In this document: in pieces, positions 34,205-42,700 of the stretch
Layout: every line of letters begins with the position of its first letter
Numbering within the stretch: the stretch's first letter is position 1
From: JBCCDY01 sp039030555
GTDB taxonomy: Bacteria > Bacteroidota > Bacteroidia > Cytophagales > Cyclobacteriaceae
NCBI GenBank assembly: GCA_039030555.1
Contig: JBCCDY010000005.1
Location: 1-64,000, forward strand
Length of the DNA stretch: 64,000 bases
Direction of reading: 5' to 3'
Position numbers and translations under genes: made by a program
Notes under the pieces: model-generated
Seen by the model: the letters and a program-made list of their open reading frames with translations, nothing else
Told to the model about the DNA's origin: nothing
The model's database searches: none

Positions 34205-36409
34205 TCAAGAAACTTTGATACTACGATTGTCGTTCTGGTGTACTTTAAAAAGGACTTCATTTTTGATAAGTACAGCAACTATTTTTGTGATCTTGTCCTG
34301 CAGGTTATGGATTGGATAAAATGATGCCTGATATGAATGAATATCTCCGTTCTCGGAAATGAAATTAAAATCCTGATTTACTTTTTGATCCTGAGCCAGT
34401 TTATTCAACAATTCCAGTTCTTTTTCGGAGGAGAAACCTTGTATAAGGTCTTTTAGAGATTTACTCCTTAAAGTCATTCGAGAGTACCCCAAGCTATCAA
34501 AAAACAGTTTGTTAGCTGTTTTAAAGGTTCCGTCATGCTTAAGTTCCAAAACAGGTAATGTGCATTTTAATGCACTGGCAATTCCCGATAACTCTTTCTG
34601 TTTTTCCTTTTCACCAGTCGTAAACTGGGCAAACATCATCACTTTATATGGATTTCCATCTCGATCTTTTATCGGATTATAGGTTCCCACGAGCCATAAT
34701 TCCTCTCCTGATTTACTACTAAGCTTAAATTCGCCTGAAAAGAACTGCCCTTGTCTTATGTTTTCCCACATCAGCTCATTTTGAGGCTTATCTACATCAT
34801 TTCCTGGAATCAGCATACTTTGGTTCTTTCCGATCAGTTCGCTCTCATCGTATCCAGTAACACCTAAGAATATGTTATTCGCTTCAATAATGTTCCCATG
34901 CATATCAAATTCACAAGAGGCAATTGTTTTATTGATGGCTTCCAAATGCGCATTTAGCCCTACCTGGTTTTCTTCGTTTTCTATTTCCAATATTTTTTCT
35001 GAAGTGACATCTTTAGCAAGCATCAATACTTTTTTAATGGACCGGTCTTTACTTCTGAAAGGGGTGAATGATGCATTTAACCAAAGCCGGGTACCCGATT
35101 TACCGTTGACCGAAATTTCTTTAGAAAAGGTTCCATGGGTTTCTATTTCATGAATAATATCCGATATAGTAACCGCTTCAGTAAATAGGTTTTCCACCTT
35201 AAACCCAATGAGTTGATCTTTATCTTTCTCCAGTATGTGTTCCAGGTTTGTATTAGTATTTAATAAGAGGCCATTTGTTCCAATTTCTGCCATGGATAAA
35301 GTTGAATCTATGGCACTGATAAGCCCTTCTGTTTCTCCTTGCCTCCGCTCCATTTCTTCCTGTGTAGAATTCAGCTCTTCCATGTTTTGCCTCATTTGCT
35401 CTTCCCTGCTTTGAAGCTCTGTAGTTAAGCTTTGAGACTCTTTAAGAAGTTTTTTGGTTTCTATAGAGGTTTTTAAAGTTGCCAATTGAGCCGCAATGGC
35501 CTGGCAGACTTTTTCGAGAAATTCGATCTGGTGCTTCTGTAAAATGTTAAAAGAGGCCAGTTCAATAGCTCCGTAAAATTCATCATTGATGATTAATGGC
35601 GATACAACAACGTTTCTAGGTGTTGCCAGTCCAAGCCCGGATGTTATTCGGGTATAATCTGTAGGAATATCTGTTAAAAACAGGGTATCCTTTTCAAGCA
35701 TTACCTGACCCAATAATCCTTCCCCTTCTTGCACTTCACCCTGTGCCAACTTTTGTTTGTCATAAGCATAACAGGCGGCCATTTGCATTTTTTTAATTTC
35801 ACTTAGCTCTTCCGATTGAACAATGAATACTGCAGCTTGATTGACTCCCAGGTATTTAACCAGTTCAGAGATAAGCCGATTGGCCATCTCTTTTTCATTT
35901 TCAAAATCGAGTCTTAAGATATCTGAAAATTTGGCGATTCCGTCGGAGATCCAGGATCTGTTTTGTTGTTCATCGTTAAATTTGCTGATCGTTGTTTGAA
36001 GATCTTCTATAGAACCATATAAATGATCGTTTTTGTCAAGGCTTTCTAATTTGACATTGTCTTCACCAGATTTGATTGCATTTATAAACAAACTGGCATC
36101 TTCCATTTTATCTGTAATCTTCTGGAAGCTGTCATAGACAGGTTGCATAATGCTGTTTGAAGCCTCCTGAGTATCCATTTCTTGCCCGGCACTTATTACA
36201 ATTTGGGCATCAGAATATAGGGTTAGGATTGATTTTCTGATGTATGAAAGAAATAAGAGATTTAAGATTAAAGCCGTCGTTCCCAAAAAGAGGACGATTA
36301 GGCTTTTATCATAATAATAACAAAGCCCTGTTAGCAAGACTATGCTTGCCATACTGGTAAAACTATAAAACCAAAATCTGTTGTCTCTTATCTTACTCTT
36401 CATCATCAA
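34205..36409 (-). CDS. Membrane GAF-PAS-PAS-PAS sensory protein without output domain
   Basis: 734-residue protein. Two membrane helices (about 12-30 and 34-52), a helical stretch, a GAF domain (about 160-320, VNQAAVFIVQ ... GEGLLGQVM ... VVVSPLIINDEFYGAIELAS), a coiled-coil (about 325-360), then three PAS domains (about 365-480, 490-605, 610-725; GNIIEANNIFLGVTGYDESELIGKN split in the second). No kinase, receiver, GGDEF or MCP signalling domain is present. It probably passes signals by contact, likely to the CheC/CheY pair or kinase next door. Last gene of an all-minus signalling cluster, 28 bp after the CheC gene. Confidence 0.8.
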   Translation of the reverse strand: MMMKSKIRDNRFWFYSFTSMASIVLLTGLCYYYDKSLIVLFLGTTALILNLLFLSYIRKSILTLYSDAQIVISAGQEMDTQEASNSIMQPVYDSFQKITDKMEDASLFINAIKSGEDNVKLESLDKNDHLYGSIEDLQTTISKFNDEQQNRSWISDGIAKFSDILRLDFENEKEMANRLISELVKYLGVNQAAVFIVQSEELSEIKKMQMAACYAYDKQKLAQGEVQEGEGLLGQVMLEKDTLFLTDIPTDYTRITSGLGLATPRNVVVSPLIINDEFYGAIELASFNILQKHQIEFLEKVCQAIAAQLATLKTSIETKKLLKESQSLTTELQSREEQMRQNMEELNSTQEEMERRQGETEGLISAIDSTLSMAEIGTNGLLLNTNTNLEHILEKDKDQLIGFKVENLFTEAVTISDIIHEIETHGTFSKEISVNGKSGTRLWLNASFTPFRSKDRSIKKVLMLAKDVTSEKILEIENEENQVGLNAHLEAINKTIASCEFDMHGNIIEANNIFLGVTGYDESELIGKNQSMLIPGNDVDKPQNELMWENIRQGQFFSGEFKLSSKSGEELWLVGTYNPIKDRDGNPYKVMMFAQFTTGEKEKQKELSGIASALKCTLPVLELKHDGTFKTANKLFFDSLGYSRMTLRSKSLKDLIQGFSSEKELELLNKLAQDQKVNQDFNFISENGDIHSYQASFYPIHNLQDKITKIVAVLIKNEVLFKVHQNDNRSIKVS

Positions 36410-36437
36410 TCTTTACAACTTTATATAGTACGTTTCT

Positions 36438-37076
36438 TTATAAGGGGACTATCTTCTCTGTAGAGAATTTTTTGACGGCGTCTAAAAATTCCCTCGTGAG
36501 TTTCCAAACAAATTGGGGGCTCAATGACAGTTCCTCGGGTTCTAAAGAAAATCGTGTATTCGATATGGCAAAAATGTACTCATGGTCACGATCGTTCTTG
36601 AAATCATTCTTCATCATTTCTTTAAGCTCCGCATTATTAGTCTTCATTATTTGCGGAACATCTCCATATACCTGGACGCCCAGAAAATTTGCAAATTCTG
36701 CAATTACCGATGCAGAAAGTATGTTATCCAATTCAAGCAGGATTGATTCCCTTATTTCATGATTCTGTATATCATGATCAAGGTCAGGGTAGCATGCTTC
36801 CACAATCTTATCACTTTCCTCTTCGGAAAGCATTAAATAACTACGGCCTCTAAACTGACCAATGATATCGGTTGTGAGAAGTATAAACTCTTTTTGTTCG
36901 TTCTCAATGAGTGGCAGATCGGTTAAACTTAGGCCAAAAGTGATCTCCGGATCAATCAGTTTAAAGTATTTCCCAGAAATATTCGATAAGGATTTTACAG
37001 CTTTAGCATAACCCTTTTCAATGATCTGCCTGGCATTTTTGCGATCTTCTTTAGAGAGGTAATCGGTCATATTCAT
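36438..37076 (-). CDS. CheC-type CheY-P phosphatase
   Basis: 212-residue protein with one clear CheC/CheX/FliY active-site signature: Ser111-x3-Glu115-x2-Asn118-x22-Pro141 (ESILLELDNILSAS ... GDVPQ). In the family, Glu and Asn remove the phosphoryl group from CheY-P. CheC usually has two such motifs; I see one, so it is nearer CheX or a one-site CheC. It lies between a PAS/GAF protein and a CheY (37182-37538), its probable substrate. The operon at 14-22 kb encodes CheD, CheC's classic partner, but no CheC. Confidence 0.7.
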   Translation of the reverse strand: MNMTDYLSKEDRKNARQIIEKGYAKAVKSLSNISGKYFKLIDPEITFGLSLTDLPLIENEQKEFILLTTDIIGQFRGRSYLMLSEEESDKIVEACYPDLDHDIQNHEIRESILLELDNILSASVIAEFANFLGVQVYGDVPQIMKTNNAELKEMMKNDFKNDRDHEYIFAISNTRFSLEPEELSLSPQFVWKLTREFLDAVKKFSTEKIVPL

Positions 37077-37181
37077 TTTCTAGTTATATGTAAATTGTAT
37101 TCAGCTATGCAAAATGTCAGACCTTATACATAGCTTCTATTTATTAAATGCATAAAGTATAAGTGTGGTTTTTATCTATAG

Positions 37182-37538
37182 CTAAGCCCTAGCCATAGTA
37201 TCGATGAGTTGATCATTGGTGAAGGGTTTTACGATAAATGCTTTAGCACCCAATTCCATTCCTTCGTTAATTACAGACTGTTGCCCCACGGCACTAATCA
37301 TTACGATCTTAGATTCTAATCCTTCGTCCTGATAAACCCTTAAAATATCGGTACCTATCATATCAGGTAAAATATTATCGAGTGTTATAAAGTCTGGTTG
37401 TAATTCAAAAGCAAGATCAATAGCTTCCTCTCCATTGGAAGCTTCACCGACTACATTATATCCACCTTGGGAGAGCGCTTCTTTAATAACGGTTCGCATA
37501 TAAAGTGAATCGTCGACGACTAAAACATTTTTTGACAT
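37182..37538 (-). CDS. CheY-like single-domain response regulator
   Basis: 118-residue receiver domain. Asp9-Asp10, phospho-Asp54 (FITLDNILPDMIG), the Ser of VMISAVGQQ and Lys of FIVKPF are present. No output domain. The SLYMR... VGEASNGEEAI pattern is like CheY of CheC-containing systems. It is upstream of the CheC-type gene on the same strand, so it is probably the phosphatase's substrate; the kinase could be any of the three nearby or CheA of the che operon. Confidence 0.88.
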   Translation of the reverse strand: MSKNVLVVDDSLYMRTVIKEALSQGGYNVVGEASNGEEAIDLAFELQPDFITLDNILPDMIGTDILRVYQDEGLESKIVMISAVGQQSVINEGMELGAKAFIVKPFTNDQLIDTMARA

Positions 37539-37575
37539 TGTATTCTTTTATTAGTGGTTAAAATATTTTTTTTGA

Positions 37576-38052
37576 TTAAAAAACGGTCGCATGAACTCCA
37601 TTAGAAAAATTCAATTTCTGATTTTCGATATCAGCAACTGGTTTTTTAATTTCTATAGCTAGTTTTATGATTTTATCTACGATTCCATCTTCGTTGGTAG
37701 AAGGCGTGTAAGAAGCTTGTAACCAAACCTTTGATCCATCTTTTCTGTATCGAAAAAATCGACCCGAGTGAGGTTCACCGTTTGCAAGCGATTTCCAAAA
37801 ATCTTTATGTTCCTTTGAGCTGCTGTAAAGATGATCTAAAAAAATAGAATGGTGTTTTCCCCTTAGATCATCTAATTCATACCCTATTAAACCTAAATAT
37901 GAATCATTGGCCTCCAAAATGTACCCACTAGGATCGAATTCCATGAACGCAAAGGCATTATGTATCGCTGAAACTTGTTCATCGATATCATTAATATACG
38001 TCAGCCTTAGTTCACTCACATTCTCTTCGGAAATCATAGGGATATCAATCAT
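37576..38052 (-). CDS. Stand-alone PAS-domain protein
   Basis: 158-residue soluble protein that is essentially one PAS domain (about 25-140), with FDPSGYILEANDSYLGLIGYELDDLRGKHHS split by the PAS core turn, and WLQASYTPSTNEDG in the C-cap. The sequence resembles the PAS domains found in chemoreceptors rather than those of kinases. No effector. It sits 37 bp before the CheY gene, so it looks like a sensing module encoded apart from its output. Confidence 0.75.
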   Translation of the reverse strand: MIDIPMISEENVSELRLTYINDIDEQVSAIHNAFAFMEFDPSGYILEANDSYLGLIGYELDDLRGKHHSIFLDHLYSSSKEHKDFWKSLANGEPHSGRFFRYRKDGSKVWLQASYTPSTNEDGIVDKIIKLAIEIKKPVADIENQKLNFSNGVHATVF

Positions 38053-38163
38053 ATCTTTCGATGTTGTATTTTTAGTTATTCAAAGGTATTTAAGTACTCT
38101 AAATGCAACAATCTGATTTATACGGGTTTAAACGGCTATAAACACGTTTATCGCTACGTATTT

Positions 38164-39675
38164 TTACCTAGCTATAAAATGTTTGGAGAGCATCAATTTT
38201 CTGGTTGCCAAAACTCCCTTAATAGAATTAGGGATTTCAACCGTAAAGGTGGTTCCTATGTTGAGTTCAGTATTCATTACAATCTTTCCACCCAGTTTCT
38301 CAACAGCTTCTTTGACCAAGTATAGCCCCAGACCGCTACCTTTGGATTTTTCACTACCCTTGTAAAACATATCAAAGATTTTTGTTTGGTAGGTATCCTT
38401 TATACCGACACCATTATCTTCGAATTCAAAGATTATTTTATCCCCTTTTCCAGTGATATCAATTTTAAGAAAACTCTGCTTTTTTGATTCATCCAGGTAT
38501 TGCATTGAGTTTTTAATGATATGCCTTATGATGAGAAAAATTCGGTTTCTATCGGAGTAGAATACAACATCATTTGGTTCGGAAACTTCAATTTTTAAGG
38601 GACTATCAACGGAAAGTTTTAAAGTATTGATGGTGGTTTTTACAATCTCAGGTATATTTAATTTTTCATTCTTTACTTTTCTTCTAATATTCTTGTTGAA
38701 AGAAGCCACATCGAGAAGAAAAGCGTCGAGCTTACTGATTGAGGACTCAATTAGCTTAACATACTTAATTGCCATTGTATTTTGATCGAATTCCGTTTTT
38801 AAGAGCCCACAAATCCCTAAAACAGAAGCTAGGGGAGAACGGATGTCGTGCCATGCACTATATAAAAAGCGGTCGAGCTCGGCGTTCGTCTTCTTTAATT
38901 TCATTTTGAGGCCTTCCAGCTCATTTTCAGATCCATTTTGATGTAACCCGTAGATCAGGCCATCATAGAAACGAGTGCCTTCACTTTGTGATACAGATCG
39001 ACATTTGAGTTCAGTAAAAAGGGGTAAATGATCTTTCTTAGAAAATTTTATAGGTTTATTCTTAACGGTCGCTTTTTCCAGTAAATCATTCTTTACTTCG
39101 TTGAATACAGCTTTATCAAAACAGATATCATCGAAGTTCATGCCTATAAGTTCAGAACCCGAAGCATACCCCAGATTTTTTGCAAGGCTTGCATTTACAT
39201 ACAGAAGCGTACCATTGGAAGAACATTTAAAATAGCCTTCTTCCATAAATTCAACAATGGAATTATTCTGGTGGCTGGTTGCTTTTGAAGGGGTAGGGTT
39301 TTCAATTTCGCTAACCTCCTTAAACAAAAAAAGAAAATGCCCCTTTTTAGGATCATGGGGTTGTTCAACGTACAAACCTGATATTGAAGTAGATTCCATA
39401 GCACCATTAACTTCAATAACCGTTCTTACATTGAATTGATCGATCTTACGGGCAAGCAGGCAATCAATTTTTTCTTTTAAAGATCGATGGCTTCGGGAAA
39501 CGGGTGTTAAAACATTTCTTACTGAACCACCTTCGGCAGCAAACCCATTGAATAAGGTCAATAGGGTTGGAGACTGTAATTTTATATCGATAGCCTTACC
39601 TCCATGATCAGCAAGAATTTTTCCGGAGTATTCCCTGCTATCTATAGAATTTAAAATGGTTTGTTTTTCCAACAA
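38164..39675 (-). CDS. PAS-domain sensor histidine kinase
   Basis: 503-residue soluble kinase. The first ~120 residues form an unassigned PAS-like region. A clear PAS domain spans about 140-245 (YFKCSSNGTLLYVNASLAKNLGY, split by a turn). The HisKA H-box is SAWHDIRSPLASVLG with phospho-His276. HATPase: KNSMQYLDES, FEFEDNGVGIKD, SKGSGLGLYLVKEAVEKLGG. It has no receiver and lies 111 bp upstream of the PAS protein/CheY/CheC genes. Possible donor to that CheY. Confidence 0.87.
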   Translation of the reverse strand: MLEKQTILNSIDSREYSGKILADHGGKAIDIKLQSPTLLTLFNGFAAEGGSVRNVLTPVSRSHRSLKEKIDCLLARKIDQFNVRTVIEVNGAMESTSISGLYVEQPHDPKKGHFLFLFKEVSEIENPTPSKATSHQNNSIVEFMEEGYFKCSSNGTLLYVNASLAKNLGYASGSELIGMNFDDICFDKAVFNEVKNDLLEKATVKNKPIKFSKKDHLPLFTELKCRSVSQSEGTRFYDGLIYGLHQNGSENELEGLKMKLKKTNAELDRFLYSAWHDIRSPLASVLGICGLLKTEFDQNTMAIKYVKLIESSISKLDAFLLDVASFNKNIRRKVKNEKLNIPEIVKTTINTLKLSVDSPLKIEVSEPNDVVFYSDRNRIFLIIRHIIKNSMQYLDESKKQSFLKIDITGKGDKIIFEFEDNGVGIKDTYQTKIFDMFYKGSEKSKGSGLGLYLVKEAVEKLGGKIVMNTELNIGTTFTVEIPNSIKGVLATRKLMLSKHFIAR

Positions 39676-39781
39676 CGATTTTCATATTAATAACCAATCA
39701 AAGTTGTGAAATACAGCCCCTCCCGAAAATAGTAGTACACATTAAAATCACAGGCAATTTGTCTTATCAGGCTACGTAGTT

Positions 39782-42700
39782 TTACGGAGCCTTTTCAACT
39801 TCGGTATCTTTCTCAAATACTTTCAAAAGGTTAAGGATCTTGTCAGAATAGTCTGTTAATCTTTCTTTAAATTCTTTATCAGCAGAAATCTCCTTGAACA
39901 AAGCATCCAACTCCGCATAGCTAACTTTGTTCACAATGGGTTTTATGCGGTGTATGGCATCGCCAAACAGTTTGAGGTCTTTGAAATTTTCTGCTTTTAT
40001 GATCTGGTTTTTAAAAAACATGAAATCGTCAACGACCATTTTCTTTATTTCAGGCCAGGGAGTTTTCGAGGTTTTTGCAAGCTCCTTATAGAAGGTATAG
40101 TCAATAACGCTATTTCCCCCAGGTTTGTAGCTGATGTAACTGGCCAAACTATTGTATAGGTTTTCTGGATCTACAGGCTTTAGCACATAGCCGTTCATCC
40201 CTGATCCTTTTATTTTTTGTTTCGTTTTATCCGATATATCTGCAGTAAATGCTACAATTGGAATGCTTTTATAGTTGGATAGTTCACGTATTCTACTGGC
40301 AGTTTCATACCCATCCATTTCCGGCATGTGCACATCCATCAGAATAATATCAAAGTCATCCTTCGCAACTCGTTCAAGTGCTTCGTAGCCAGAGCTTGCA
40401 ACGGTACATTCAGCACCCCAGGAAGCACAGTAACTCTGAATAACAAATTGATTAGAGTAGACATCTTCTGTATAGAGAATTTTTAATCCCTTGAGCGAGA
40501 CCGTATGCTTATTTGTTGGGGAAGTGCCCGCTGGAATTACAGGTTCAGAATGCTTAAAAGGCAATGAGACATAAAATGTAGTACCCTTGTTTTCTTTGCT
40601 TTCTACTTTTATAGTCCCTCCTAAGAGCTCTACCAGGTTTTTAACGATGGAAAGCCCCAAGCCAGTGCCTACCTGCTCTCTCCATTCATTACTTTCAATC
40701 TGTTTAAATGGATTGAATATTTCTCCAATTCTGTTGTTAGGAATACCAATTCCTGAGTCCCATACTTCAAACCTTAACCAAACTTCTTCTTCGATGATAT
40801 TCTCACACAAAATACGCAATGCCAGTTGACCATCTTCGGTAAACTTAAGGGCATTGTTCATTAGGTTGTCCAGGATTTGCTTGACTTTTGATATATCACC
40901 AGAAAGCCACTGGGGAGCTTTTGGATCAATGTACATTTCGCAGCTCAAGCCTTTATTCTGAGCCTCTACTTTATGTGGAAGACAATTTTTTCGGACAAAA
41001 TCTTTAAGGTTAAAACTATGTTCTTCCACAACCATCTGTTTTCCCCTGATCTTGTTAAAATCGAGTATGTCATTGATCAGTTTGTAGAGGTGTTCAGAAG
41101 AATTTTTTAATACATCAAGTACTTTGATCTGATCATTTTTAGGCTCATTTTCCCTGAGAAGGTGTGATAGGCCAATTATGGAGTTTAAAGGGGTTCGAAT
41201 TTCATGGCTCATCACCGAGAAGAAATCTTCTTTTACCTGAGAAGCTTCTTCCACTTCGTTGCGTGCCTCAATCAATTTCTGCTCGTATTCCTTTATTCTG
41301 GTGATATCCGAGGAAGTACCAATTACCCTTTCGGCTTGTCCGTTTTTGTTATACCAAATCCTGGATCTGTTTAATATCCAGATTATACTTCCATTCTTAT
41401 GCCTCACGCGATATTCTATTTCAACTGTTTCTTTCTTTTTCCGGAAAGCTTCTACAACGGCATTTTTGAACTTTGGCAGGTCTTCAGGGTAGAAAATGTC
41501 CCAAAATTCTTGAGAGCCTTTCGGGATCTCTTCACTCTTATAGCCTGTGACCTGCTCTGACCTTTCATCGATAAAAACACTTCCTAAAGTTGGATACCAG
41601 TCAACAGTCATCGTTTGCCCGGCTATGGCAGCAAGCTCATATCTCTCCTGTGCTTTTTGTAATTGTTTTTCTTGTGCCTTTAAGTGTGTAATATCACTTC
41701 CTATTCCCAGAATGAATTTTCCGCCCCTGCCGTCTTCAAATGGAATTTTGTTCATATCGATCCATTTTTTATTACCAGAGGCTGTAGTAAATTCAATATT
41801 ATACCTAAGGGACTTCCAGGCATCTATTATTTTTTGATCTTGTTGTTTTATAAACTTGTTTTCTGGTTGAACATGATGTAAGTCATTATGCTGTTTCCCG
41901 ATAAGCTCTTGTGCTTTTAGCCCATATAACTCTGCCATAGCATCGTTGGCTAACACGAATTCTCCATTCAAACTCTTCATAAAGATGATGTTTGGATCGT
42001 TTTGAATGACTTTACTAAGTAATTCCTCTTTTTCGCGAACAGCTTCTTCCGCTTTTTTCTGTCTTGAAATGTCCTGAACCGTAGCTATAATTTGTACAGG
42101 GACATTTTGCTCATAAACCAAACGTGTCTTAAACAGTAAATATTTAAGGTTTCCATGTGGTGTAATGATTCTGATATGGCATTCACCTTTGCCTTCGGAT
42201 AATATCTTTTCCCCATTTTTACGCCATAGGTTGATGTCGTCAGGGTGCACTAATTCTTCTTCTATTGGAAATGGGCCTCTCCGAGGATTAACTTCATAGA
42301 TTTCATACACATTCTCAGACCAATGCTGTGTGTTGTTTACTAAATCGAACGTTAAATTCCCCATTTTAGCGAGATGCTGCGCTTCTATGAGCTCCTTGGT
42401 TAGCTTTTCAAGGTTGTTTTGTTGCCTTTCCAACTCCTGGTTTGTGTAGACCAGCTCATCTACCGATTTGATGTTAATGATAGCGCCCTGGTACTCACCA
42501 TGTTCATTGTACTGTAGGCTGCCATGCGTTTCAACCCATAAATAATATCCCTTTTTATGTTTGGCCCGATACCTTAATATCGTATCCGATTCCTTATTCT
42601 TGATATAGTTTTCTATATCGTTATTGATTTTCTCTTTGTCGTCTGGGTGTGCCAGCTCAAATGCCGACATCTCCATAAATTCCTTATCAGAATAGCCCAG

